Source: Catenaria anguillulae PL171 (taxonomy: Eukaryota > Blastocladiomycota > Blastocladiomycetes > Blastocladiales > Catenariaceae). From it: DNA of 64,000 nucleotides. Position 1 is the stretch's first letter. Every line of letters begins with the position of its first letter. Positions 43,273-55,468 of this stretch are shown piece after piece. The position numbers and the translations under genes were made by a program. Location: NCBI GenBank assembly GCA_002102555.1, contig MCFL01000019.1, forward strand, positions 186,001 through 250,000, written 5' to 3'. Under the pieces are notes generated by a model. That model did no database searches. It was not told the DNA's origin and saw nothing but the letters and a program-made list of their open reading frames with translations.

Positions 43273-45541
43273 ATGGCATCCCCACACCAAGACCCGCACC
43301 CGTCCAATGTGCCCTCGCCCGACACCCTACCTCCGCTTGCAGGCTCGACCCTGGTCATCCGCGGCCAATTTGCCCACACGCTGGGCGGGTCCAACTTTGA
43401 CTCTGGGCCTTCCGACCTCGTGTCCACTCTAGACCTGACGTCTGCCATTCCCGCCGGCACGGGCTCACAAGCCTACTTCACGTCCTCCCGACCCATTCCG
43501 CTGCGCGTGGCCGATCCGCTCGTTGCGTTTTCCCCGCGTGGCCGCATTCGTTTGGCCGGAGGCAGCACACACAATTCGTCCAACTTGTGGGCGCCCAATG
43601 TCCGCGGCTTGTTCGAGTATGATGCTGACCGCGACGTTTGGGCAACGCTGGTGCCTGCGTCGGACGCTTCTGCTTCTTCTGACGCACAACCGCAACCGCT
43701 CTTGCCCATGGGATGTTCCATTCCTACCACGTTGTTTGCGTCGACGGGCTCATTGGTGGGTCAGGTTGTGTATGGGTTTGGTGGAGTGATTGACGGCACC
43801 GGTCCGAACCCGACCTATGTGGATGAACTGAGGCGAGTGAGCATGTTGGATGGAAGCGTGACGGTGGAGGTGCTGCCCAAACGAGGAGGAGGCAGTGAGT
43901 GGCCCGCGGCCAGGGCGTCGGCGCTCGTATTGCCCATCAATGATACGCACTTGATGTTGAGCGGCGGGGTGGGTGTTGGGAGAAGGGGGTTGAAGGATTG
44001 GTGGGTGTATGAGATTGGCAAGGGTGTGTGGAGCAAGGTATGAACATTTTCGGCTCGATTGTATTGCATCACAGTTGTTGGTTTGGCTGCTTACGGTTGA
44101 CCCATCGGATGATCAGGGGTCGAGCGAGTTGACGGCGGCACGGTACTCTCATCGAGCTGTGCTCTGTATGTTGTCATTCCTTGCTTTTTCTGCTTCTCAC
44201 TATCACGTTGAAGCTCACACTCTTTCCTTTTCGACAGACGACGAACGGCATGTGATCCAATCGGGCGGTTGGCTCGACAACGCATCGGCACCTCTCCTCG
44301 AATCCATTGATCTATTCACGGGCACCGTCACACCCATTGTCACGCAACTCACGCCAGGCGAGGCGGACGAGTCGCTCGCTGCCAAGCATCTTACGCGGCA
44401 CAATACCGTGCTCGCAGGCGACCAGCTCGTACGTGACGACATGCCCCCCTCACAATTGCAGACAATGAACTCACTGGATCCGGCGCATTATTTTCACATT
44501 TACTGTCTGTAGCTCATGTACGGCGGATATGCCGAATACAACGACTCGCTGCCCGTCTTCAAACACAACCGGCGCCTGTACGTGGCCTCGCTCGCCTCTT
44601 CGTCTGCCAATGGACTCACTGCCACCTGGCAATCTGCCTATCGGCCCACGCTGTTGCTCCCGCCAAACTACTTGCGCAACGGGAAACCGGGCGATCACGC
44701 GCCTTGGTACGCTGTCGGCATTGTCCTCGTGGCCATGGTTGTGTCAACACTTGTCCTTGCAAGCGTCCGGGGCCGGCTGATTGGAAGCGGCGCACGCGAC
44801 ATGGGCACCGGGCAGTGGTGGATGTGGTGGCGCAAGGTCAGTACAAGCATTGGCCGTAAACGATGGCGCCAGCAAAGGCAAGCCGCGGCCGAGCGCGTGG
44901 CCGATCAAGATGACGATGATGAGGACAAGGTGGCGGATGAGTTTGCCTCCGCGATGCCCACGCCCCCGACTGCGACGAGCCTCGTTACAGCCAACGAGGA
45001 CGACCAATGGCCCGAGCGCAACCAGTCGCGGCGCCCGCGGCTCAGCATCTTTACTACTGCCTCGACGTCCTCGTCCTTGTCGCCCAAATCCACGCCCCAT
45101 TCCGCGCGCACGCCGCCCACGCGGCCGGCATCGTCGTCGTTTGGTCATCCGTCGGCGACCACTGCTGCGTCGTCGTCGACCACTTCGCCCGCGTCCAAGC
45201 CGACAGTCAGCGTGCTGCCGACACCGTCCATGGTCAGGCGCGGCGTGGGCGAGCGCGTGATTAGTGTGCCCGAGATTGTGGACCCGTTGCCAGTACCGAT
45301 TCCGCCCGTGTCGGCGGCGCCGGCCGGTGAGGCCCTTGGGTTGGATGCGGGTGCCCAAGTGCAAAGGCAGGGGACAGAGGAAGACGAGATGGGCACGGAA
45401 GGACAAGTAAGAGAGTTGCAAGTGAGGCCCGTGGTGGTTGGTGGATCGTTTGGGAGCAGCAAGAGTGCAAGTGAGGAGGGCGCAATGGGATATGCACAGC
45501 CGGTGGATGCAGCGGGCTACGCCGCACGGAACGGGTTGTAG
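43273..45541 (+). CDS. Kelch-type transmembrane protein A
   Basis: Four exons, 43273-44037, 44117-44165, 44238-44428 and 44513-45541, close to 677 aa. Kelch-like repeats carry the GG and distal W/Y pattern: FAHTLGGSNFDSGPSDLV, VVYGFGGVIDG, THLMLSGGVGVGRRGLKDWW, VIQSGGWLDN and LMYGGYAEYN. The last blade is followed by a transmembrane helix (WYAVGIVLVAMVVSTLVLAS), a basic stop-transfer region and a ~250-residue acidic then Ser/Thr/Pro-rich tail. No signal peptide is visible at this ATG; an upstream exon could supply one, or the helix may act as a signal anchor. The 49-nt exon 2 has the same length and position as in the paralogue at 51.8 kb. Kelch propellers bind proteins; ligand unknown. Confidence 0.8.
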
Positions 45542-45853
45542 GGAAGGGATGTCAACTCTTCGAAGGTTTTTGGCGACCAGGATGATTCAGTAACCAACAA
45601 TTTGACACCGAGCAATGGATTTGAGTTGCAATCAACATCATGATATGAAATCGACTCGTGTCCAAAAAGGCGGCGATACGTCAGTCCATGTCCAAAGCTT
45701 GTCCAAGATTTGTAAAACGCGACCAGAACCACTCAGGCTTCAGGCCTCATCCCTCATGGCCAGGCGCTACAACATACTTAACTCGATCGGCACCCCGGTG
45801 CTCGTCATTCCATACGCTCACACACAGTCATGCATGCTCGTCTCGCCAACAAC
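45542..45853. other. Intergenic
   Basis: About 310 bp between kelch A and X1. No feature is supported beyond the presumed X1 promoter. Confidence 0.4.
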
Positions 45854-47941
45854 ATGACTCCGACCTCGCCGCCGCAGTTCCAACTCTCAGACGACCTCTT
45901 CTTGGTTGTGTGCGCTCTGGCACATCCTTCCTCCAAGCTCCCGGCCTGCTCTCGCCAAGTCTACTGCTCGTTGACGAGCTCGCACTCGGTTGCGCAATCA
46001 TCATCACATGGGCAGCATCCGAGTCGCAAATGCAACGTCTATCTCTCCCGCGCTTGGCACAACCATCTACTTCTCTCGAGCCCAAAGCATTCGAGTCGTC
46101 CCCCTCTCGCCGGCAGTCGCCAGCTTCATGTCTATCGCCTGAATCGCGTTCGGCCTATCGGCTCGCTGTTCAACACGGCGCCAAGCAACCTGCTCAACGA
46201 TGATTTTGTGAAGGGCTACTTGCTTTCCAAGAACGGACCGATGTTCCGCACCTCGTTGACGCTCAAGATTCAAGGAAACCAGCAGAATGCTCGTCATTGT
46301 GCCGTAGCGTGGTGGCAACCAGAGCCACATCTTTTCCACCTGGTGCTTTGGTTGATGCGTCCTGGCTACTTTGATTGGTTTGAATTTGCGCTACGGCAAG
46401 TCGCTGCATTTGCTCCGCTGCTCGCGCAAGAGATTGTCCTTCCTTTCCGTGCTTGGGCACAGTATGCTATCGACAGCAAACCTCGTGCAGACGTCATTGC
46501 GCAGCTTGACCGTCAGCTGTCTCCCGTTCGTTTTCCTGCATTTCTGGCCGCGTTAGCCATCCTCAGGCACTGGCGTCGTGCTCTCGAGATTATTCTCGCC
46601 GCCTTCGACCTCGCTCCTGCCACCATTCTCGATGTACTTGGGCCGACGTTCGCGCCATGGCTTGTCACAACAATTCCGACGCACCGGGGCCCGCCTCACC
46701 GGCTCATTTCAATGATCCAATGGTTCCAAGATCACGGCGCGCCGGTCGCCACAATGCCCATTGCTCAGCATGCGCGGTCGATCGGCATGTTTGTTGCCCT
46801 GCTCGCCCAAGTGGATTTGCCGCATCTTCATGCAAAGTTTGCGGCCGATGCGCCGGAGGCAAACGCAGAGTTGATCGAGGTTCGAACTAGGATTGTTCGA
46901 TGGATCATCAACAACAAGTTGAGCGTGGAGCAAGCGCAACCCATTTTCGCTTTAGATATCGAGTGCCAATGGCTTTTGACGCCCACAGAGTGGGACATGC
47001 TGTTTGGGCGTGGCAACCTAGCCGGTGGGCAGCAGGCTCACTGGGATGTTGTGGCCGCGTCAACCGCCATTCTGCAGCAAAGTGGGTTCCAAATGGTTCA
47101 TTTGTATGATTATGGTACGTCATCATGCTCACAAACACACACAAAGTATTTATGCTTGTCGCCAACCAACATTTGACCAACAGTTCTCATAAAGTCCGAC
47201 CTCCAATCCAATCCGCCCAACCGCTCCAACATTCAGGTCCTGCTTGACCACGCTGCCCGGATCGGGCTGTCCATCATTGACCTCCTTTTCAGTAACATCC
47301 CCGCATGGGACCCATTCGAGCTGACGGCCCTGTTTCGCATGCATCGTTTCGCATCAATCCGGCCAACTTGGATCAAATCCGACTCTCGCCCTTGGTTCAC
47401 GCCTGCGCTTGTCATTGCCACACTCGACAAGATTCACGGACTGGATCCGCCCGCTATGCAATTTCCATCCGATACCATGCACATGCTGGTTCACATGGTT
47501 GCCAAGCAATTCGATATTTGCGTACGGACGCTTGGCGCCCACACCAAGGCTCTGCGTGACTGGTTTTCCGAGCAGTCGCAAGCGCAACTGGCGCTCCTCT
47601 TTGCGTGCGTGTGGTCGGCACTGCCGAGTTGTGACCCATTGTGGCCAAGTCTGTTTTCCCACGCTTCAGACGAAGTTATCCATCTCATTCCCACCACAGA
47701 CATTGGGCGAGCGGGTTTGCCCGCCTGGCATGCGCTCATTCCTGTATTTGTCTTGAGTTATGTACGAGATCGCATCCAGCACGAGACGAGTGCTGCCGTT
47801 TATCGGTCTTTGGAGGAATCTCGTCGGTGCAAGTGTCAAGCCCAGCTCAAACTCGTCTTGGACGTGGACCGCGAGTGGGTTGTGCAGGCTTTACAGTGTG
47901 AGGGAGCCGATCCAGCATTTTCGACGTCCCAGTGGAGGTGA
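45854..47941 (+). CDS. Orphan helical protein X1 (paralogue of X2)
   Basis: Two exons, 45854-47114 and 47184-47941, close to 672 aa. No known domain. The protein is Leu/Ala/Trp-rich and predicted largely helical, with repeat-like units (MIQWFQDHGAPVATMPIAQH; FVALLAQVDLPHLHAKFAAD). It is clearly homologous to the next gene: shared PACSRQ near the N-terminus, AQLALLFACVWSALPSC against AQLALLFACVWSAQPSC, and LDVDREWVVQALQ against LDVDREWLVQVLQ. The single intron is at the same place and phase. ATG 45854 was chosen by alignment with X2 over upstream in-frame starts. Resemblance to ankyrin or other alpha-repeat proteins is general only. Confidence 0.72.
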
Positions 47942-48009
47942 TTGTATGGTGTGTGTGTGATGCAAGTGACGGTCTCATGTACTGCCCATTTCATTTGTCA
48001 AGTTTTGTA

Positions 48010-48015
48010 AATAAA
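48010..48015 (+). terminator. Polyadenylation signal AATAAA
   Basis: AATAAA lies about 70 bp after the X1 stop codon, in an A/T-rich stretch. Confidence 0.4.
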
Positions 48016-48341
48016 TACATGTCCATCCTATGTCCACGTCTGCCGTCCTTGATCCCACTTGATTGTTACAGCCACAACGGGAACTAGTCTGCTGCATCCT
48101 TCCTCCCCGATGTCTACACATTTCTTTTGGTTGGTGGTCCGGTCAAATCGGTTTGAGAATATTTATTCCATTGGGAATAACATTGGCCGCCGACAGGCAG
48201 ATGGCAGTCAACCACATCGTGCAAACACTGGCAGACATGACATGAAAAAATTGCCGCACATGCAGCCCCCTTACCGAGCAAACCAACTGCCTGCAAGTTT
48301 CTGGTCTAGCACCCTGGGTCACCGCCCTCACAGACGAGGAG

Positions 48342-48348
48342 TATAAAA
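48342..48348 (+). promoter_or_regulatory. TATA box upstream of X2
   Basis: TATAAAA lies 89 bp before ATG 48437, with a run of 12 C (48365-48376) between box and start. The region 47942-48436 is otherwise non-coding. Confidence 0.45.
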
Positions 48349-48436
48349 CAATGTGCACATCGTACCCCCCCCCCCCTCCCATGTATGCACGATGTTTATA
48401 TGCGAGCCTCGGCAACCTTCACTGACTCGGACAGCA

Positions 48437-50718
48437 ATGACCAAAATGAATCCTGCCGCGCTTTTACTCACAGAGGACCTTCTTTTGTCCGTCTGTACTC
48501 TCGCCCGCCCGGATGCAAGCCTTCCTGCCTGCTCACGACAGATTCTGGTCGCGCTGACCTCGGCCACATCATCCTCTGAATCCGCCAACCAAGACTTGAA
48601 CCAGCATCGTCACGCCTTCATTGCTCGCGCCTTTCTTTCACGAGCGTGACGGAACCGAATCTTGCTCTCAGGCCACAGCGATATCGCGGATTCTTCAAAT
48701 GCCGACGATCTGGATTGGTACACTCGTCAGCTCAACCGCCAATCCAAGGGCCCTCGAGTGCTGCATTTGGTTGGCCCGCATTTGCTGTTTGTTCTTCGTG
48801 CGCGGTTGCCTCGCGATCCGGCCGCCACCAATGGCGAGTATGCCAACGGGCTTGCACCTTGCGGCCCCGTCCCAGACGACCAGCTCTTGAGCCGCGAATA
48901 CGTCAAGGAATGCTTGTTTTCACCACGGGGTCCGTTGCTGAGGAAGGCACCGGCGAACGTGCGTCTGGCGACAGAATTACTCAGCGAGGGGATGGTTGAT
49001 GGAGTCGGTCCGTTCGACAAGGAGGTGGCCGGATATAGCGCAACGACCGGACCTGGGTGGTGGTGGCGGCCGTTCCCAGACTTATTCTGCGTCGTCATTT
49101 TCCTGCTTCGAGCCGGCCACCTCGACTTGCTGGACTTTGCGCTTCGCCAAATCCTCGCACATGCTCCCAACTTGCTTCTTGTCGAAGCCCAGACCATCCA
49201 GAACTGGTCGCTTTTGTGCCTCGACAATCGCAAATCCAATCGTTCCTACTTTACCCTGCTGGCCCATCACATCAACCGCTCAACTGCTCCACTGGCCTCC
49301 ATCACGTTTCCCTTCTTCTTGGCCACCCTGGCTTTGCTCGACTACTCGCTCCCGGCTCTCGACGTGATCACGTCCCTATTCAACCTTGGTCCCAACGATG
49401 TTCTCGCCGTCATCAACCCTCGCATCGCCTTGCCCTATTCCCCGTTCTCCTCACTGCTTCTCCAGCAACTGGCGCAGCATTCTGACCCGCATCGGCTGAT
49501 TCCTATTGTGCAATGGTTCACCAACAACAAGTCGTCGCTTTCCACGCCACCCATTGCCCGATACGCCAAGTCGGTTGACATATTTGTCAGCTTACTCGTT
49601 CAGGTAGATTTGCCGCAAATTGCGGCCGAGTTTGACGCAAGCGGAAATGCAGCAAGGCGGCAGCTTCAGATGGGCAAGGTTGGGCAGTCGATTGTTGAGC
49701 TGATTATCAAGAACAAGCTGACCTTGCATGAAGCGGGGCCACTTTTTAAGCTGGATATCGAGCACGGCGGGCTCATCAACTGGAAAGAGTGGGCAAAGCT
49801 GCTCGTGTTTGGTCATGGTGAGGGCGGGCATGAATGGGTTGAGGCCACCGAGGCGCTTATTGCAAAGCAGCGTGGGACAACGCTGGCGCAAGTCTTGTGG
49901 CACGGTAAACATGTCCAGCTCCACAGCACACGCCTCATCCATCTCTGTTTTCACACACTTGTTGCCCAATAGGAATCACGATCGAGCTGCACGCTTCTTC
50001 TCCCAAGCGGACTACGGTGCAAGCCCTGTTCAACTGCGGCGCCGCTGGCGGCCTTTCCGTCATGGACATTATCTTTCACGACGTGGAAGAGTGGGACTTG
50101 CTAGCCCTCAATGATCTGTTCCGCATTCAAGAACGCATGTCTCCCTCTCCCTGGTTTACTCCAGCGCAACTTGGCAATGCCCTCGACAAGATCCTTGCCC
50201 TTGATCCGTCACGACAATTTGGCTCTGGTACCATGCACATCATGATTCACCTCATTTCCAAAGTGTACGCCATTTGCATACGCCCGCGCTCGGCTGGCCA
50301 GCCTCTTTCAACGCCACAGCCACCTGCTTGGCTCACGCTCATGTCTCGCGCACAACTTGCGCTCCTGTTTGCATGCGTGTGGTCAGCGCAGCCAAGTTGC
50401 CAACCGCGCCAGCGCATATTGTTTTCGCATTCGGCCCAAGATTTCATCAACCTCATTTACCTCGCTTGGTCGGCGCAGCAGCAAAAGCGACGTGATCTGG
50501 CCTGGCACATGTGCCTGCCTCGGTTTGTCACGGACCATGTGCGGGAGCGGATCCAGTACGAAACCGCGGCCCATGTGTATTATCTGTCGGATGAGGCCGA
50601 CCAAGCCATGTGTCAAGTGCAAATGGCGCAGCTGTTGGATGTGGATCGCGAGTGGTTGGTACAGGTTCTGCAGTTTGAGGGCGTGCATCGCACATTTACA
50701 ATGGGTAGGTGGAAGTGA
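48437..50718 (+). CDS. Orphan helical protein X2 with internal TGA
   Basis: Two exons, 48437-49904 and 49973-50718, 738 codons in closed phase if codon 71 is ignored. That codon is TGA (48647-48649). Alignment with X1 puts Trp there: X1 reads LSRAWHNHLLLSS and X2 reads LSRA-stop-RNRILLSG, so TGG appears to have become TGA. Downstream, over 660 codons stay open and conserved. This favours a recent nonsense change, a sequencing error, readthrough (TGA is followed by C) or an internal start. The nearest GT..AG pair would be a 26-bp intron, which is too short. Conserved pieces are as listed for X1; no known domain. Confidence 0.65.
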
Positions 50719-51803
50719 GCTGCACTGGAGGTGTTTTGCCCTTTTACATGCCACATATTTTCATTGATCCTGACATGTTTCTCGTTGCCATTAACCGTTC
50801 TGGTTGTGACGAAGCCCATCTGCATGCATGTCCATTCTCACCATGAAATGCTGGAGGATGTTTGAGAGGACAGCGGCTGACGCCTGGCTCCATCGGATCT
50901 CGCCACATCGCAAGCGTTTGGGGACAGCGTTGACATGGAGGAATGGTGGTTCGTGGCATTTGCAGGCGGCAAATGTACGACGGCCGGTATCGTGTTACTG
51001 CTTTGGCTTCCACCAGAAGTTATGTTCTGGCCGCAACTGTCATCGCGTTCACCAAACATGTGTAATGATGGCGGCTCGCTGGTTGCAATCTGTACCATAT
51101 GTACCTACCTCGAATTCTAGTTGTTTGTCTCCCTCTTGATTCGAGTTTGGGATTCGCCTGCCTATTTTGGATGATGTCTCCTGTCTCTTCCGAGTCTGTC
51201 TCAGCAGGCACTGATCTCTTGCAATGATTGCGGTAGAGGAGTCAGTTGAGAGCCAACGATCAACGAGTGTCTGAAGAAATAACGGAATTGGGTGTCTCCG
51301 GTGAACGGCAAAGCACAGCCCCCGTCAATGGCCCGTCATCATGCGATGCAACGCAATATGTACTGCGTCGATCCCCAGGAGGTAAATAGTTAGGTATTTT
51401 TTACACACTTGCGTCGAGTCGCTTTGCTATGAACGAGATTGAGCCGGGGATGGATTTGAGTGGTACACTGCAGAGGGACGAGTGGATGTGCCGCCGATTT
51501 GCCGCACCATCCGCGAGCATCGACATTGACAGGCAGACCCTCCCTGCCCCGGCCAGTCATTCGCTCGCGATCGCAAAAAGTCGGGCTCGCTGATACCCTC
51601 CACCCTCACCGGGCCTGGAAGCTGGATGGAAGTCGACCTCCCTCGCTCTCGTTGTCGACCATGTGGATGACCACCTCATAAACGGACCATGAACGCGTGT
51701 CTCCCCACTGCAATCGAATATCGGTTGGAGTATCAACTCGCAATTCGAACCTAAATCGACCCATGCACAGCCGCCGGCCAGCGCTCATCAGTGATTCTAC
51801 TCA
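50719..51803. other. Intergenic between X2 and kelch B
   Basis: About 1.1 kb with only short, motif-free ORFs. It may hide a short first exon (for example a signal peptide) for kelch B; I could not identify one. Confidence 0.4.
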
Positions 51804-54800
51804 ATGCCATTTGCCGAAAACGTCCGCCGAGAAGGCGACATTCCTCCGCTCGCCGGGTCGCAAGCATTTGTCCACAACAACACGCTCTACGTTGTTGGTG
51901 GCTCTGATTTCGGTATGCGACAGGTTTACTCGGCCTCATTCTTGTAGAATGAGTTTGCTCATTGTTGTACTGATCATTTCCAGAAAATGGCCCCTCTGAT
52001 CTCGTCTACACTCTCCCGCTCACAACGCGATTGCCCGCTGGCCGCACCCCTCCACCTCAAGCACTCGTTTCGCGTCAGTCTTTGCCTGTTCGACTTGCTG
52101 GCCCGCTCGTGGGCCTGTCGAGCAGAAAGGGTGGCCATGCGCGTGTACGCGTCCTTGGTGGCCTCACGCTCAACGGCCAAGGACGGTGGGTGTTTCCGCC
52201 TCGACGCTCGTACGATTACAATGTGACAGCGGACGCGTGGACGAGCGTCAATTGGCCCGCCGGCGGGGGTGATCAGTTGGCGTCGGCCGTCATTCCGGCA
52301 GAAGCTGGCGTAGATACCAATATTCGGGCGGATGCGCAGTTTGTGTGGGCGTTTGGTGGTCGGGTAGATGGGCCTGGCGATTCGAGGATGAGAGATGGGT
52401 TAGTTCAGGTTTCAATCAATGTACGTTTGACACACCCGTCGCATCCGCCATGTTGATGGAATCCTCAATATTTATCACTCTTGTTGGTGTTATCCTAGTC
52501 GGATCCCATCGCAGCACAAACATTCAATCGTCCACGTGGGGAGCAAGACTGGCCCCCGCCTCGATCGGCGCCGCTGGTCATGAGTCTCAATGACACCCAT
52601 GTCTTTGTCAGTGGCGGATTCGTTGAGCGAGGTGGTCGCGGGATCGAATACTTGACGGATTGGTGGTTGTACAATGTTCCAGAGTCCAAGTGGGTTCGGG
52701 TATGCTTGCTCTACAGTGGCGCGCTTCCGCTACCTGCACGATCGGATCTCATTCAAGTGCTTTTCTTTGCTTTATAGGGCGATCAGCCAATGGCTGCAGG
52801 GCGAGCAAGTCACCGGGGAGTCTTCGGTTCGTCAAGTATCCTTTTCCTCCACTCGTGCCACTTGTGTTGACGCTCACTACATCCCCACCGACCTTCCCTG
52901 TACTTAGTGGGTGACCGCTACATTGTCCAATCTGGCGGTTGGACCCGTATTGCCGCTTCTCCGTTTCTTGAATACGTGGACCTGCTCACCGGGCGTGTTT
53001 CAGTCCTGAGTATTCCTCGGAGTGCCAATGACCCGGCACCTGCCCCGACACCAACGCTCACCATGCACAACTCGCTTCTCGTACGCAACCAACTGGTACG
53101 CGTGCACTTCACCGCTTCTTCACCTCGTCAGGATCGCTCAAGGAAACTGACGATGGCTGGATACAATTCAGATCCTCTTTGGCGGCTACGCAGAATTCAA
53201 CCAAACATTACCAGCGCTGCGTCACAACACCGACCTCTTTATTGCTCAAATCGACACTCGACCCAACGATCCGGCAGCACCCATTCGTGGCCTGTGGCTC
53301 ACGGCGTACATTCCCGCAAGTGCAAATGATTCGGCCGGTGACTCAACTGGCGAGCAATCAACAGGTGTACTAGCGCCAGGTGGACACAGCAAGCTGAGCA
53401 TAGCATTGATCTCGGGAGCGGTTTCTGCGTGTGTTGTGTTTTTGGTTCGTTCGTTGCCGCTTTCTCGTTTTCTCGCGTCGGTACTCTCTGAGTGCTTAAT
53501 ACCGTTCTACGGCAACAGATTTTTGGCCTTCTATTTGCCTTTGCCTATGCACGCCGGCGAGATACGCTCTCTGCCGTATTCGGACGTCGAAACCGCCCAA
53601 ACCGCCGTCCCAGCACCCGCAGCAAACCCTCCTTCTCGCCCATTCCAATTCGCCCGCATGTCTCACGTGCCCCTGCCGTTTCTAGTAGTCGTGCCAATCC
53701 CAGTGTCTCAACGCATCATGATGCGCCTTCGCGCCCGCCGCGGCCAAGCTCCGAATATTCATCATTCACCAGCTTGCCCGGTCGTATCATGGAACCGACA
53801 ACGCATTTGCTGGACGACCTTCGGCAGTATCGGGATCTAACGACGGGCGCCGAGTTAAATTCAGACTGGGCATCAGCGCACGCGAGCCGGCGGATAGCGG
53901 AAGAGCGCGTCGTCTCTGTCGTGGAATCGGAGGTTTCGCGGATCAGCTCATGGGATGCTGGCGACTCGAATGGAATCGCAATGGCCAATGTAGATGGTGA
54001 GGATCCGAGCGATCCTACCAATTCCCCGCCTTCTGTTCTGCAGCAGCTCGTGCGGCAATACCAGATTTCGTCCCGTGGTTCAACTGGTGCTGCGTCTGCA
54101 CAGTCTCAGGCAAGAACTCCGTCAAAGTCACCCCGTTTACTCACTGTTCCGTCCTTGTCCTTTACGACTCCAACTAAGTCTTCATCGCCAAGACCTCCAT
54201 CCACTTCACCTCACCTACATCAGCGCTTGAAGACGACGTCGACACATCAAAGCACTCCAAGCTCACTCTTTGACTCGCCACTGAGCCCAATTCAACCGCA
54301 CCCGTCGCGACGGTTACCCAGCACTCTGTTGACTGCTCGCCACGCGTCCAATTCTCTTGCTCCATTAAGTGCTCCTCGCTCCACAGCCAGCAATAGTTCT
54401 TTGTGTGCCGATACTGGCCGGCGTCCAAGTCAATCACCACGCCTGTCACGAGCTCGGACTTCTCGCGTTGCTCATGACCAACGTCATCATCCACTACATC
54501 CCGTCTCGATTGCGACCGCATCGGATTCCTCACCATCAGCAGATGCATCACCACGCCTGATTCCCTCCGAGTCTTTGCCACGGGCTTCGCAACCGCGGTC
54601 GACGTCGGTTCCTGCAGACATTCTGGCTGCCGTCATGTTCACGACAAACCCAAAGTTGCAGCCGCCACCCGCAGACGGAGTTGGATCGCCTTTGTCGACC
54701 CGCGCCAACTTGGAGCTCGCCGAGACTCGGCGCCAAACGCAGCGGCCGTCGCAGTTGCGACCCATTTCAGCGATTACGAGTGGATCGAGTGCAACGGTAC

Positions 54801-55468
54801 CGATTCCACGGGCATCCAGCAGCGAATCTAGGTCGCAAACCTCCAACGACCGAGCAAGTCTTGTGGATGTGTCCAACGCAAACAGTCGAACGGTACACAC
54901 ATCCACTCGCTCGTACGAAGCATACGACTTGGACCAGGACAAGGATCTTGCGGACCACCATGCCGCCGCTGCCGCTGATTCCACCCTCCCGAGCTACATT
55001 CTCGCGCGGTCTGTTTCCGACTCTGCGCGTGCATCATCTGCCGCGCCTGACGATCCAAATGCGACGCACAATGATAAGGAGGATGACAACGTGGTCATTT
55101 CGGCGGGCACCATTCTGCACATCAACCCAGCAGCCACTGCGCCGGTGGTTTCGGCGCCGCCAGCGTTACGTTTAGCCCCGCCGCTTCATCTGCGACCGAT
55201 CATGGACGAGTCGATCGCCACAACGGTGGGTCGAGGGACTGGCCAGCACACGGGATATTTGACCGTATCGTTGTCCAGTGTGGCCGACGTCTCGTTTCCG
55301 CCACCTGCGGCGAGGTCTGCCTCAATTTTAACGACCACTGACCAAGTGTTGTTGTCACGTTCTACTGGGTTTGACGGAACCTTGACGGGCACTTTCCGGC
55401 AAGGAATGGACGACTCTGGTGCCGAGCTGGATCGAAGCGTAAGGACGAGCCGGGAGGTGTTCCAATAG
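51804..55468 (+). CDS. Kelch-type transmembrane protein B, long cytosolic tail
   Basis: Seven exons, 51804-51912, 51984-52420, 52499-52699, 52778-52826, 52908-53095, 53172-53444 and 53519-55468, close to 1068 aa. It aligns with kelch A blade by blade: PPLAGSQAFVHNNTLYVVGG, ENGPSDLVYTLPL, FVWAFGGRVDG, THVFVSGGFVERGGRGIEYL, YIVQSGGW and ILFGGYAEFNQTL. The transmembrane helix is rebuilt across the last intron (ALISGAVSACVVFL|IFGLLFAF) and is followed by RRR. The ~600-residue tail is Ser/Thr/Pro-rich and differs from that of A. It has two more introns in the ectodomain and one in the helix than A, so A has lost, or B gained, introns. No signal peptide is visible. Confidence 0.8.

Noticed and set aside
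48630-48675. A 26-bp intron (GTGACG..CTCAG) that would remove the TGA in X2
   Set aside because: Far shorter than every other intron here, and X1 aligns through the site with Trp, so a point change is simpler.
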